From the NCBI GenBank assembly GCA_037953745.1, contig JBAKBP010007656.1, forward strand, positions 33,761 through 97,760: a stretch of DNA of 64,000 nt, in the 5' to 3' direction. The stretch comes from Lithodes maja (lineage: Eukaryota; Arthropoda; Malacostraca; Decapoda; Lithodidae). Positions 28,863-40,840 of the stretch are shown here, piece after piece; the stretch's first letter is position 1, and each line of letters starts with the position of its first letter. The notes beneath the pieces were generated by a model. It was not told the origin of the DNA. It saw only the letters and a program-made list of their open reading frames with translations, and made no database searches. The position numbers and the translations under genes were made by a program.

Positions 28863-31857
28863 TTGGTGCCATTCGATTTTTCTCGCCGAGCTGCTTCTAG
28901 ACATGGTCTTAGATTTCATTTTCGCCCAGCCATTCGCCCAGAATCGAAAATAAAATCTAAAAAAAACTTGGGTTTTAAGCCCAGGCAAATCGGTGATTTT
29001 GGTCGAATTTTGACTTGTCAATATTATTACATATTTGGATTCGTCTCGCCGTTGGGGATTCAACGGTATAATATTGTTTAAATTGTTGACCTATTTTTAG
29101 GCCCCCTAGGCCTATTGTAAAGTTTCAAAACTCCATAGACGAGTTATTTATGAACGGATTTTGTTTAAATTTATACCATAAGTACACTTTGGCAAGCTGA
29201 ATCGAATGGTGCAAACAGAATTAAAATCGGACCATAAGTTTAGGATTTCGATTTTGACTGGGCTTCCTGGAGGGCCCAGGGGACCTTTTTTTGGACTTTA
29301 AAAGTCCTCTGTAGCCCAAACTATAAGTCCTAGGGAATTCTACTTAGTGCCATTCGATTTTTCTCGCCGAGCTGCTTCTAGACATGGTCTTAGATTTCAT
29401 TTTCGCCCAGCCATTCGGCCAGAATCGAGAGAAAAATCTAAAAAAAACTTGGGTTTTAAGCCCAGGCAAATCGGTGATTTTGGTCGAATTTTGACTTGTC
29501 AATATTATTACATATTTGGATTCGTCTCGCCGTTGGGGATTCAACGGTATAATATTGTTTAAATTGTTGACCTATTTTTAGGCCCCCTAGGCCTATTGTA
29601 AAGTTTCAAAACTCCATAGACGAGTTATTTATGATCGGATTTTGTTTAAATTTATACCATAAGTATACTTTGGCAAGCTGAATCGAATGGCGCAAACAGA
29701 ATTAAAATCGGACCATAAGTTTAGGATTTCGATTTTGACTGGGCTTCCTGGAGGGCCCAGGGGACCGTTTTTTGGACTTTAAAAGTCCTCTGTAGCTCAA
29801 ACTATAAGTCCTAGGGAATTATACTTGGTGCCATTCGATTTTTCTCGCCGAGCTGCTTCTAGACATGGTCTTAGATTTCATTTTCGCTCAGCCATTCGCC
29901 GAGAATCGAAAATAAAATCTCAAAAAACCTTGGGTTTGCCTTGGCCCAGGCAAATCGGTGATTTTGGTCGAATTTTGACTTGTCAATATTATTACATATT
30001 TGGATTCGTCTCGCCGTTGGGGATTCAACGGTATAATATTGTTTAAATTGTTGACCTATTTTTAGGCCCCCTAGGCCTATTGTAAAGTTTCAAAACTCCA
30101 TAGACGAGTTATTTATGAACGGATTTTGTTTAAGTTTATACCATAAGTACACTTTGGAAAGCTGAATCGAATGGCGCAAACAGAATTAAAATCGGACCAT
30201 AAGTTTAGGATTTCGATTTTGACTGGGCTTCCTGGAGGGCCCAGGGGACCTTTTTTTGGACTTTAAAAGTCCTCTGTAGCCCAAACTATAAGTCCTAGGG
30301 AATTCTACTTAGTGCCATTCGATTTTTCTCGCCGAGCTGCTTCTAGACATGGTCTTAGATTTCATTTTCGCGCAGCCATTCGGCCAGAATCGAGAGAAAA
30401 ATCTAAAAAAAACTTGGGTTTAAGCCCAGGCAAATCGGTGATTTTGGTCGAATTTTGACTTGTCAATATTATTACATATTTGGATTCGTCTCGCCGTTGG
30501 GAATTCAACGGTATAATATTGTTTAAATTGTTGACCTATTTTTAGGCCCCCTAGGCCTATTGTAAAGTTTCAAAACTCCATAGACGAGTTATTTATGAAC
30601 GGATTTTGTTTAAATTTATACCATTAGTACACTTTGGCAAGCTGAATCGAATGGCGCAAACAGAATTAAAATCGGACCATTTGTTTAGGATTTCGATTTT
30701 GACTGGGCTTCCTGGAAGGCCCAGGGGACCGTTTTTTGGACTTTAAATGTCCTCTGTAGCCCAAACTATAAGTCCTAGGGAATTATACTTGGTGCCATTC
30801 GATTTTTCTCGCCGAGCTGCTTCTAGACATGGTCTTAGATTTCATTTACGCCCAGCCATTCGCCCAGAATCGAAAATAAAATCTCAAAAAACCTTGGGTT
30901 TTAAGCCCAGGCAAATCGGTGATTTTGGTCGAATTTTGACTTGTCAATATTATTACATATTTGGATTCGTCTCGCCGTTGGGGATTCAACGGTATAATAT
31001 TGTTTAAATTGTTGACCTATTTTTAGGCCCCCTAGGCCTATTGTAAAGTTTCAAAACTCCATAGACGAGTTATTTATGAACGGATTTTGTTTAAATTTAT
31101 ACCATAAGTACACTTTGGCAAGCTGAATCGAATGGCGCAAACAGAATTAAAATCGGACAATTAGTTTAGGATTTCGATTTTGACTGGGCTTCCTGGAAGG
31201 CCCAGGGGACCGTTTTTTGGACTTTAAAAGTCCTCTGTAGCCCAAATTATAAGTCCTAGGGAATTCTACTTGGTGCCATTCGATTTTTCTCGCCGAGCTG
31301 CTTCTAGACATGGTCTTTGATTTCATTTTCGCCCAGCCATTCGCCCAGAATCGAAAATAAAATCTAAAAAAAACTTGGGTTTTAAGCCCAGGCAAATCGG
31401 TGATTTTGGTCGAATTTTGACTTGTCAATATTATTACATATTTGGATTCGTCTCGCCGTTGGGGATTCAACGGTATAATATTGTTTAAATTGTTGACCTA
31501 TTTTTAGGCCCCCTAGGCCTATTGTAAAGTTTCAAAACTCCATAGACGAGTTATTTATGAACGGATTTTGTTTAAATTTATACCATAAGTACACTTTGGC
31601 AAGCTGAATCGAATGGCGCAAACAGAATTAAAATCGGACAATTAGTTTAGGATTTCGATTTTGACTGGGCTTCCTGGAAGGCCCAGGGGACCGTTTTTTG
31701 GACTTTAAAAGTCCTCTGTAGCCCAAATTATAAGTCCTAGGGAATTCTACTTGGTGCCATTCGATTTTTCTCGCCGAGCTGCTTCTAGACATGGTCTTTG
31801 ATTTCATTTTCGCCCAGCCATTCGCCCAGAATCGAAAATAAAATCTAAAAAAAACTT
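28863..31857. repeat. Eight-monomer higher-order repeat, second copy (partial)
   Basis: Collinear with the block starting at 25011. After 31858 the pattern jumps back to that of 29932, so a four-monomer (1926-base) sub-block is repeated once more from 31858 to about 33784. Confidence 0.7.
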
Positions 31858-34800
31858 GGGTTTGCCTTGGCCCAGGCAAATCGGTGATTTTGGTCGAATT
31901 TTGACTTGTCAATATTATTACATATTTGGATTCGTCTCGCCGTTGGGGATTCAACGGTATAATATTGTTTAAATTGTTGACCTATTTTTAGGCCCCCTAG
32001 GCCTATTGTAAAGTTTCAAAACTCCATAGACGAGTTATTTATGAACGGATTTTGTTTAAGTTTATACCATAAGTACACTTTGGAAAGCTGAATCGAATGG
32101 CGCAAACAGAATTAAAATCGGACCATAAGTTTAGGATTTCGATTTTGACTGGGCTTCCTGGAGGGCCCAGGGGACCTTTTTTTGGACTTTAAAAGTCCTC
32201 TGTAGCCCAAACTATAAGTCCTAGGGAATTCTACTTAGTGCCATTCGATTTTTCTCGCCGAGCTGCTTCTAGACATGGTCTTAGATTTCATTTTCGCGCA
32301 GCCATTCGGCCAGAATCGAGAGAAAAATCTAAAAAAAACTTGGGTTTTAAGCCCAGGCAAATCGGTGATTTTGGTCGAATTTTGACTTGTCAATATTATT
32401 ACATATTTGGATTCGTCTCGCCGTTGGGAATTCAACGGTATAATATTGTTTAAATTGTTGACCTATTTTTAGGCCCCCTAGGCCTATTGTAAAGTTTCAA
32501 AACTCCATAGACGAGTTATTTATGAACGGATTTTGTTTAAATTTATACCATTAGTACACTTTGGCAAGCTGAATCGAATGGCGCAAACAGAATTAAAATC
32601 GGACAATTTGTTTAGGATTTCGATTTTGACTGGGCTTCCTGGAAGGCCCAGGGGACCGTTTTTTGGACTTTAAATGTCCTCTGTAGCCCAAACTATAAGT
32701 CCTAGGGAATTATACTTGGTGCCATTCGATTTTTCTCGCCGAGCTGCTTCTAGACATGGTCTTAGATTTCATTTACGCCCAGCCATTCGCCCAGAATCGA
32801 AAATAAAATCTCAAAAAACCTTGGGTTTTAAGCCCAGGCAAATCGGTGATTTTGGTCGAATTTTGACTTGTCAATATTATTACATATTTGGATTCGTCTC
32901 GCCGTTGGGGATTCAACGGTATAATATTGTTTAAATTGTTGACCTATTTTTAGGCCCCCTAGGCCTATTGTAAAGTTTCAAAACTCCATAGACGAGTTAT
33001 TTATGAACGGATTTTGTTTAAATTTATACCATAAGTACACTTTGGCAAGCTGAATCGAATGGCGCAAACAGAATTAAAATCGGACAATTAGTTTAGGATT
33101 TCGATTTTGACTGGGCTTCCTGGAAGGCCCAGGGGACCGTTTTTTGGACTTTAAAAGTCCTCTGTAGCCCAAATTATAAGTCCTAGGGAATTCTACTTGG
33201 TGCCATTCGATTTTTCTCGCCGAGCTGCTTCTAGACATGGTCTTTGATTTCATTTTCGCCCAGCCATTCGCCCAGAATCGAAAATAAAATCTAAAAAAAA
33301 CTTGGGTTTTAAGCCCAGGCAAATCGGTGATTTTGGTCGAATTTTGACTTGTCAATATTATTACATATTTGGATTCGTCTCGCCGTTGGGGATTCAACGG
33401 TATAATATTGTTTAAATTGTTGACCTATTTTTAGGCCCCCTAGGCCTATTGTAAAGTTTCAAAACTCCATAGACGAGTTATTTATGAACGGATTTTGTTT
33501 AAATTTATACCATAAGTACACTTTGGCAAGCTGAATCGAATGGCACAAACAGAATTAAAATCGGACAATTAGTTTAGGATTTCGATTTTGACTGGGCTTC
33601 CTGGAAGGCCCAGGGGACCGTTTTTTGGACTTTAAAAGTCCTCTGTAGCCCAAATTATAAGTCCTAGGGAATTCTACTTGGTGCCATTCGATTTTTCTCG
33701 ACGAGCTGCTTCTAGACATGGTCTTTGATTTCATTTTCGCCCAGCCATTCGCCCAGAATCGAAAATAAAATCTAAAAAAAACTTGGGTTTTAAGCCCAGG
33801 CAAATCGGTGATTTTGGTCGAATTTTGACTTGTCAATATTATTACATATTTGGATTCGTCTCGCCGTTGGGGATTCAACGGTATAATATTGTTTAAATTG
33901 TTGACCTATTTTTAGGCCCCCTAGACCTATTGTAAAGTTTCAAAACTCCATAGACGAGTTATTTATGAACGGATTTTGTTTAAATTTATACCATAAGTAC
34001 ACTTTGGCAAGCTGAATCGAATGGCGTAAACAGAATTAAAATCGGACCATAAGTTTAGGATTTCGATTTTGACTGGGCTTCCTGGAGGGCCCAGGGGACC
34101 TTTTTTTGGACTTTAAAAGTCCTCTGTAGCCCAAACTATAAGTCCTAGGGAATTCTACTTAGTGCCATTCGATTTTTCTCGCCGAGCTGCTTCTAGACAT
34201 GGTCTTAGATTTCATTTTTGCCCAGCCATTCGGCCAGAATCTAGAGAAAAATCTAAAAAAAACTTGGGTTTAAAAAAACCTTGGGCCCAGGCAAATCGGT
34301 GATTTTGGTCGAATTTTGACTTGTCAATATTATTACATATTTGGATTCGTCTCGCCGTTGGGGATTCAACGGTATAATATTGTTTAATTTGTTGACCTAT
34401 TTTTAGGCCCCCTAGACCTATTGTAAAGTTTCAAAACTCCATAGACGAGTTATTTATGATCGGATTTTGTTTAAATTTATACCATAAGTACACTTTGGCA
34501 AGCTGAATCGAATGGCGTAAACAGAATTAAAATCGGACCATAAGTTTAGGATTTCGATTTTGACTGGGCTTCCTGGAGGGCCCAGGGGACCTTTTTTTGG
34601 ACTTTAAAAGTCCTCTGTAGCCCAAACTATAAGTCCTAGGGAATTCTACTTAGTGCCATTCGATTTTTCTCGCCGAGCTGCTTCTAGACATCGTCTTAGA
34701 TTTCATTTTTGCCCAGCCATTCGGCCAGAATCGAGAGAAAAATCTAAAAAAAACTTGGCCAGGCAAATCGGTGATTTTGGTCGAATTTTGACTTGTCAAT

Positions 34801-36642
34801 ATTATTACATATTTGGATTCGTCTCGCCGTTGGGGATTCAACGGTATAATATTGTTTAAATTGTTGACCTATTTTTAGGCACCCTAGGCCTATTGTAAAG
34901 TTTCAAAACTCCATAGACGAGTTATTTATGAACGGATTTTGTTTAAATTTATACCATAAGTACCCTTTGGAAAGCTGAATCGAATGGCGCAAACAGAATT
35001 AAAATCGGACCATAAGTTTAGGATTTCGATTTTGACTGGGCTTCCTGGAGGGCCCAGGGGACCTTTTTTTGGACTTTAAAAGTCCTCTGTAGCCCAAACT
35101 ATAAGTCCTAGGGAATTCTACTTAGTGCCATTCGATTTTTCTCGCCGAGCTGCTTCTAGACATGGTCTTAGATTTCATTTTCGCCCAGCCATTCGGCCAG
35201 AATCGAGAGAAAAATCTAAAAAAACCTGGGGTTTAAAAAAACCTTGGGCCCAGGCAAATCGGTGATTTTGGTCGAATTTTGACTTGTCAATATTATTACA
35301 TATTTGGATTCGTCTCGCCGTTGGGGATTCAACGGTATAATATTGTTTAAATTGTTGACCTATTTTTAGGCCCCATAGGCCTATTGTAAAGTTTCAAAAC
35401 TCCATAGACGAGTTATTTATGAACGGATTTTGTTTAAATTTATACCATAAGTACACTTTGGCAAGCTGAATCGAATGGCGCAAACAGAATAAAATCGGAC
35501 CATAAGTTTAGGATTTCGATTTTGACTGGGCTTCCTGGAAGGCCCAGGGGACCGTGTTTTGGACTTTAAATGTCCTCTGTAGCCCAAACTATAAGTCCTA
35601 GGGAATTATACTTGGTGCCATTCGATTTTTCTCGCCGAGCTGCTTCTAGACATGGTCTTAGATTTCATTTACGCCCAGCCATTCGCCCAGAATCGAAAAT
35701 AAAATATCAAAAAACCTTGGGTAAAAATTTTTTGCCCAGGCAAATCGGTGATTTTGGTCGAATTTTGACTTGTCAATATTATTACATATTTGGATTCGTC
35801 TCGCCGTTGGGGATTCAACGGTATAATATTGTTTAAATTGTTGACCTATTTTTAGGCCCCCTTGGCCTATTTTAAAGTTTAAAAACTCCATAGACGAGTT
35901 ATTTATAAACGGATTTTGTTTAAATTTATACCATAAGTACACTTTGGCAAGCTGAATCGAATGGCGCAAACAAAATTAAAATCGGACCATTAGTTTAGGA
36001 TTTCGATTTTGACTGGGCTTCCTGGAAGGCCCAGGGGACCGTTTTTTGGACTTTAAATGTCCTCTGTAGCCCAAACTATAAGTCCTAGGGAATTATACTT
36101 GGTGCCATTCGATTTTTCTCGCCGAGCTGCTTCTAGACATGGTCTTAGATTTTATTTTCGCTCAGCCATTCGCCCAGAATCGAAAATAAAATCTCAAAAA
36201 ACCTTATTTTGGTCGAATTTTGACTTGTCAATATTATTACATATTTGGATTCGTCTCGCCGTTGGGGATTCAACGGTATAATATTGTTTAAATTGTTGAC
36301 CTATTTTTAGGCCCCCTAGGCCTATTGTAAAGTTTCAAAACTCCATAGACGAGTTATTTATGAACGGATTTTGTTTAAATTTATACCATAAGTACACTTT
36401 GGCAAGCTGAATCGAATGGCGCAAACAGAATCAAAATCGGACCATAAGTTTAGGATTTATATTTTGACTGGTCTTCCTGGAGGGCCCAGGGGACCGTTTT
36501 TTGGACTTTAAAAGTCCTCTGTAGCTCAAACTATAAGTCCTAGGGAATTATACTTGGTGCCATTCGATTTTTCTCGCCGAGCTACTTCTAGACATGGTCT
36601 TAGATTTCATTTTAGCCCAGCCATTCGCCCAGAATCGAAAAT

Positions 36643-39045
36643 CTATCTATCTATCTATCTATCTATATGCTCTGGCCCAATCCCCATTTTGGGGGTAGCC
36701 GACTCAAGACAGAGCAAGAACAGGGAAAACACAAAAACAACATAAAACAAAAAATAAACACAAATAAAAAGCACAAACTCACACACATCCAGGTCACCCA
36801 GGAGAAGACCCAGAGACCAGGGTTACCAAGGTCGCTCCAGCACTCCCCCAGCCCCTGACCACCCGGAGAGGTTCCGATCTCGGCAGGCAGACATGCAGCG
36901 GAGCCAAAGCCACAAGCCCTCCCACCACACTTCCAGGCACACCCTTCATATTAATCGTCCCCCCGGGCCAGGCGCCTGATGGACTATTATCTAGTCGAAC
37001 TTGCGCCCGACCCCTTACTCCAAATGACCACGTGTTCACTCAACTATTCACAAGCATTCTCCATTCACTCCTGTCCACCACCACTTCCTCTGCCTGATCT
37101 ATAGTCATTCCTCTATCATCCAAAGCCTTTCTTACACAGTCTCTCCATCTCAATGGGGGTCTTCCTGCCCTTCTATCTCCCCTTGTACCTGACTCACATA
37201 TTCTCTTTGTAAGCCTTTCATCTCCCATTCGTTCAACATGACCATACCAGCTCAGCACCCTTCTGTCCACTCTGGCTGACAAATGTTCCTGCTGCCCCAC
37301 TCTCCTACGTATCTCTTCATTCCTCAATCTGTCTCTACGAGTAACTCCACACATACTCCTCAAGCAGCTCATCTCCATCACATCCAGCCCTCTTTTCTCC
37401 TTTTTCTTCAGATCCCATGTCTCAGCCCCATACATCACTGTTGGCACAACAATTCCTTGATACAGTGCACTTTTTACTTTCACTCCGAGATTTCTCGTCT
37501 TCCACATACTTCCCATTGCTCCGAAAACCTTCCTTCCTTCACACACTCTCTGTTTTACCTCCACTTCCATACCTCCACTCCTGCTTATCGTTCCTCCTAG
37601 ATATTTAAAACACTCTACTTGTTCCAATATTTCCCCATCCAGCCTCACATCTAGATTCACCCTATGCTCTCCCCTATTACACACCATTACTTTACTTTTA
37701 TTGACGTTCACCTTCAGTTTCCTCCTTCCACAAACCACACCAAACTCTTTGACTACCCGCTGCAGTTTCTCATCAGAATCCGCCACCAATGCTGTGTCAT
37801 CAGCGAACAGCAACTGATTCAACTCCCAATCTCTACCATTCTTTCCTACTAAACCCAATCCTCTTCCCATAGTTCTCCTTTTCACCTCCCTCACCACACC
37901 ATCCATAAACATATTAAACAGCCATGGTGACATTACACAACCCTGTCGCAAACCTACCTTTACCTCAAACCATTCACTCAACTCACCATTTCCTACTCTC
38001 ACACATGCTCTGCTCCCTTCATAAAAACTCTTAACTGCTTCTAACAAATTTCCTCCTATTTCATAAATCCTTAACACCTTCCACATTGCTTCACGGTCCA
38101 CACGATCATACGCTTTTTCCAAGTCCATAAAAGCCCAAAATATCTCCTTATGCTTCTCTAAATACTTCTCGCATAACTGTCTTACTGCAAACATCTGATC
38201 CACGCACCCTCTTCCCCTCCTAAAACCGCACTGTTCTTCTCCTATTGCAACTTCCGTACACTTTATTATCCTCTCTATCAACACCCTGCCATACAGCTTT
38301 CCAACCACTGACAATAAACTAATACCTCTATAACTTGAACACTCCTGCCGATCTCCCTTCCCCTTGTACAACGGCACAATACATGCACTCTTCCAGTCTA
38401 TTGGTACCATTGACACAACAAAGCACACATTGAAAAGTCTCACCAACCAATCTATTATCACATCTCCACCCTTCTTTATACACTCCACAGCAATACCATC
38501 CAAACCTTCTGCTTTTCCCGCTCTCATTTGTTTCACTGCTTCTTTCACCTCATTTTCCTCAATCCTTTCATTCATTCTCTGCCACCTGGGTGGCCTGGGT
38601 AACCTATCTCCATCCACCTCTGCTTCAATCACTGCTTCTCTTCCATCTCTTGTATTTAACAAAGATTCAAAATACTCAGCATATCTTTTCCTCACTTTAA
38701 CTGGTTCCACTAGTAATTCTCCATTTTCATCTTTCACTGACTCTTCCCTCTTTTGTCCTCCTTTCCTTACTTTATTTACCTCCTTCCAGAACATCTTCTT
38801 TCGTTCTTCAAAATTCTCACTCAGCTTTTGGCCCCACCTTTCGTTTGCATCTTTTTTCGCTTCTCTAATTTTCCGTTTTGCCTCTCTCCTTTTCTCCTTG
38901 TACCTCTCCCATACCTCAACACTACCATCCTGTAAAACCCTCTCAAAACACTGTCTCTTCTCCTCAACTGCCTTTCTCACCGTATCATTCCACCACTCGC
39001 TTCCCTTCCTGATACCTCTGCCTCCTACTTTCCTTTTGCCGCATA
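36643..39045 (-). mobile_element. RTE-like non-LTR retrotransposon, 5'-truncated, copy 1
   Basis: A 2403-bp insertion flanked by the 7-bp repeat CGAAAAT (36636-36642, 39046-39052), which is present once in uninterrupted monomers. On the minus strand it starts inside the region between endonuclease and RT, runs through RT to a stop at 37040, then about 370 bases of 3' UTR, and ends in six CTAT units (plus-strand reading) instead of poly(A). The 81-residue frame just after the stop is UTR. Confidence 0.93.
37040..39043 (-). CDS. RTE-like reverse transcriptase, copy 1 (endonuclease missing)
   Basis: Open for 667 codons from the truncation point; there is no native start, and the first GTG is at 38980. 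Upstream of it the frame reads SEWWNDT, the usual linker after the APE endonuclease. Counting from 38980: fingers with WKSACIVPLYKGKGD (196-210) and SSYRGISLLS (215-224), QCGFRRGRGCVDQ (250-262), catalytic FMDLEKAYD (284-292), GLRQGCVMSPWLFN (343-356), FADD (392-395) and VECFKYLGG (455-463). A C-terminal tail follows with YGAETW (517-522), SWYGHVERM (577-585) and GRPPLRW (606-612), typical of RTE-like LINEs. This copy has D instead of A after TW (residue 523). Full RTE proteins are about 1000 residues, so roughly the N-terminal third is absent. Confidence 0.9.
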   Translation of the reverse strand, partial: CGKRKVGGRGIRKGSEWWNDTVRKAVEEKRQCFERVLQDGSVEVWERYKEKRREAKRKIREAKKDANERWGQKLSENFEERKKMFWKEVNKVRKGGQKREESVKDENGELLVEPVKVRKRYAEYFESLLNTRDGREAVIEAEVDGDRLPRPPRWQRMNERIEENEVKEAVKQMRAGKAEGLDGIAVECIKKGGDVIIDWLVRLFNVCFVVSMVPIDWKSACIVPLYKGKGDRQECSSYRGISLLSVVGKLYGRVLIERIIKCTEVAIGEEQCGFRRGRGCVDQMFAVRQLCEKYLEKHKEIFWAFMDLEKAYDRVDREAMWKVLRIYEIGGNLLEAVKSFYEGSRACVRVGNGELSEWFEVKVGLRQGCVMSPWLFNMFMDGVVREVKRRTMGRGLGLVGKNGRDWELNQLLFADDTALVADSDEKLQRVVKEFGVVCGRRKLKVNVNKSKVMVCNRGEHRVNLDVRLDGEILEQVECFKYLGGTISRSGGMEVEVKQRVCEGRKVFGAMGSMWKTRNLGVKVKSALYQGIVVPTVMYGAETWDLKKKEKRGLDVMEMSCLRSMCGVTRRDRLRNEEIRRRVGQQEHLSARVDRRVLSWYGHVERMGDERLTKRICESGTRGDRRAGRPPLRWRDCVRKALDDRGMTIDQAEEVVVDRSEWRMLVNS

Positions 39046-39052
39046 CGAAAAT

Positions 39053-40833
39053 AAAATCTCAAAAAACCTTGGGTTCTAAGCCCAGGCAAATCGGTGATTT
39101 TGGTCGAATTTTGACTTGTCAATATTATTACATATTTGGATTCGTCTCGCCGTTGGGGATTCAACGGTATAATATTGTTTAAATTGTTGACCTATTTTTA
39201 GGCCCCCTAGGCCTATTGTAAAGTTTCAAAACTCCATAGACGAGTTATTTATGAACGGATTTTGTTTAAATTTATACCATAAGTACACTTTGGCAAGCTG
39301 AATCGAATGGCGCAAACATAATTAAAATCGGACCATAAGTTTAGGATTTCGATTTTGACTGGGCTTCCTGGAGGGCCCAGGGGACCTTTTTTTGGACTTT
39401 AAAAGTCCTCTGTAGCCCAGGCAAATCGGTGATTTTGGTCGAATTTTGACTTGTCAATATTATTACATATTTGGATTCGTCTCGCCGTTGGGGATTCAAC
39501 GGTATAATATTGCTTAAATTGTTGACCTATTTTTAGGCCCCCTAGGCCTATTGTAAAGTTTCAAAACTCCATAGACGAGTTATTTATGATCGGATTTTGT
39601 TTAAATTTATACCATAAGTACACTTTGGCAAGCTGAATCGAATGGCGCAAACATAATTAAAATCGGACCATAAGTTTAGGATTTCGATTTTGACTGGGCT
39701 TCCTGGAGGGCCCAGGGGACCTTTTTTTGGACTTTAAAAGTCCTCTGTAGCCCAAACTATAAGTCCTAGGGAATTCTACTTAGTGCCATTCGATTTTTCT
39801 CGCCGAGCTGCTTCTAGACATGGTCTTAGATTTCATTTTCGCCCAGCCATTAGCCCAGAATCGAAAATAAAATCTCAAAAAACCTTGGGTTTAAAAAAAC
39901 CTTGGGCCCAGGCAAATCGGTGATTTTGGTCGAATTTTGACTTGTCAATATTATTACATATTTGGATTCGTCTCGCCGTTGGGGATTCAACGGTATAATA
40001 TTGTTTAAATTGTTGACCTATGTTTAGGCCCCCTAGGCCTATTGTAAAGTTTCAAAACTCCATAGACGAGTTATTTATGATCGGATTTTGTTTAAATTTA
40101 TACCATAAGTACACTTTGGCAAGCTGAATCGAATGGCGCAAACAGAATCAAAATCGGACCATAATTTTAGGATTTCGATTTTGACTGGGCTTCCTGGAGG
40201 GCCCAGGGGACCGTTTTTTGGACTTTAAAAGTCCTCTGTAGCTCAAACTATAAGTCCTAGGGAATTCTACTTAGTGCCATTCGATTTTTTCTCGCCGAGC
40301 TGCTTCTAGACATGGTCTTAGATTTCATTTTCGCCCAGCCATTCGGCCAGAATCGAGAGAAAAATCTAAAAAAAACTTGGGTTTTTGCCCAGGCAAATCG
40401 GTGATTTTGGTCGAATTTTGACTTGTCAATATTATTACATATTTGGATTCGTCTCGCCGTTGGGGATTCAACGGTATAATATTGTTTAAATTGTTGACCT
40501 ATTTTTAGGCCCCCTAGGCCTATTGTAAAGTTTCAAAACTCCATAGACGAGTTATTTATGATCGGATTTTGTGTAAATTTATACCATAAGTACACTTTGG
40601 CAAGCTGAATCGAATGGCGCAAACAGAATCAAAATCGGACCATAAGTTTAGGATTTCGATTTTGACTGGGCTTCCTGGAGGGCCCAGGGGACCGTTTTTT
40701 GGACTTTAAAAGTCCTCTGTAGCTCAAACTATAAGTCCTAGGGAATTATACTTGGTGCCATTCGATTTTTCTCGCCGAGCTACTTCTAGACATGGTCTTA
40801 GATTTCATTTTCGCCCAGCCATTCGCCCAGAAT
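39053..40833. repeat. Satellite segment between RTE copies 1 and 2
   Basis: About 3.7 monomers. One has an internal deletion joined at 39415-39420 through a 6-base microhomology AGCCCA. Junction variants gggtttaaaaaaaccttgggccc and gggtttttgccc occur. Confidence 0.85.
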
Positions 40834-40840
40834 CGAAAAT

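Noticed and set aside
36794..37039. 81-codon minus-strand frame directly after the RT stop in each RTE copy
   Set aside because: Starts with GTG in the 3' UTR, no recognised motif, and is not maintained in the diverged copy at 18154-18530.
38364..39182. 272-codon plus-strand frame and similar ones opposite each RT gene
   Set aside because: Antisense shadow of the RT coding strand that runs on into satellite sequence; low-complexity S/F/T/L-rich product with no domain.
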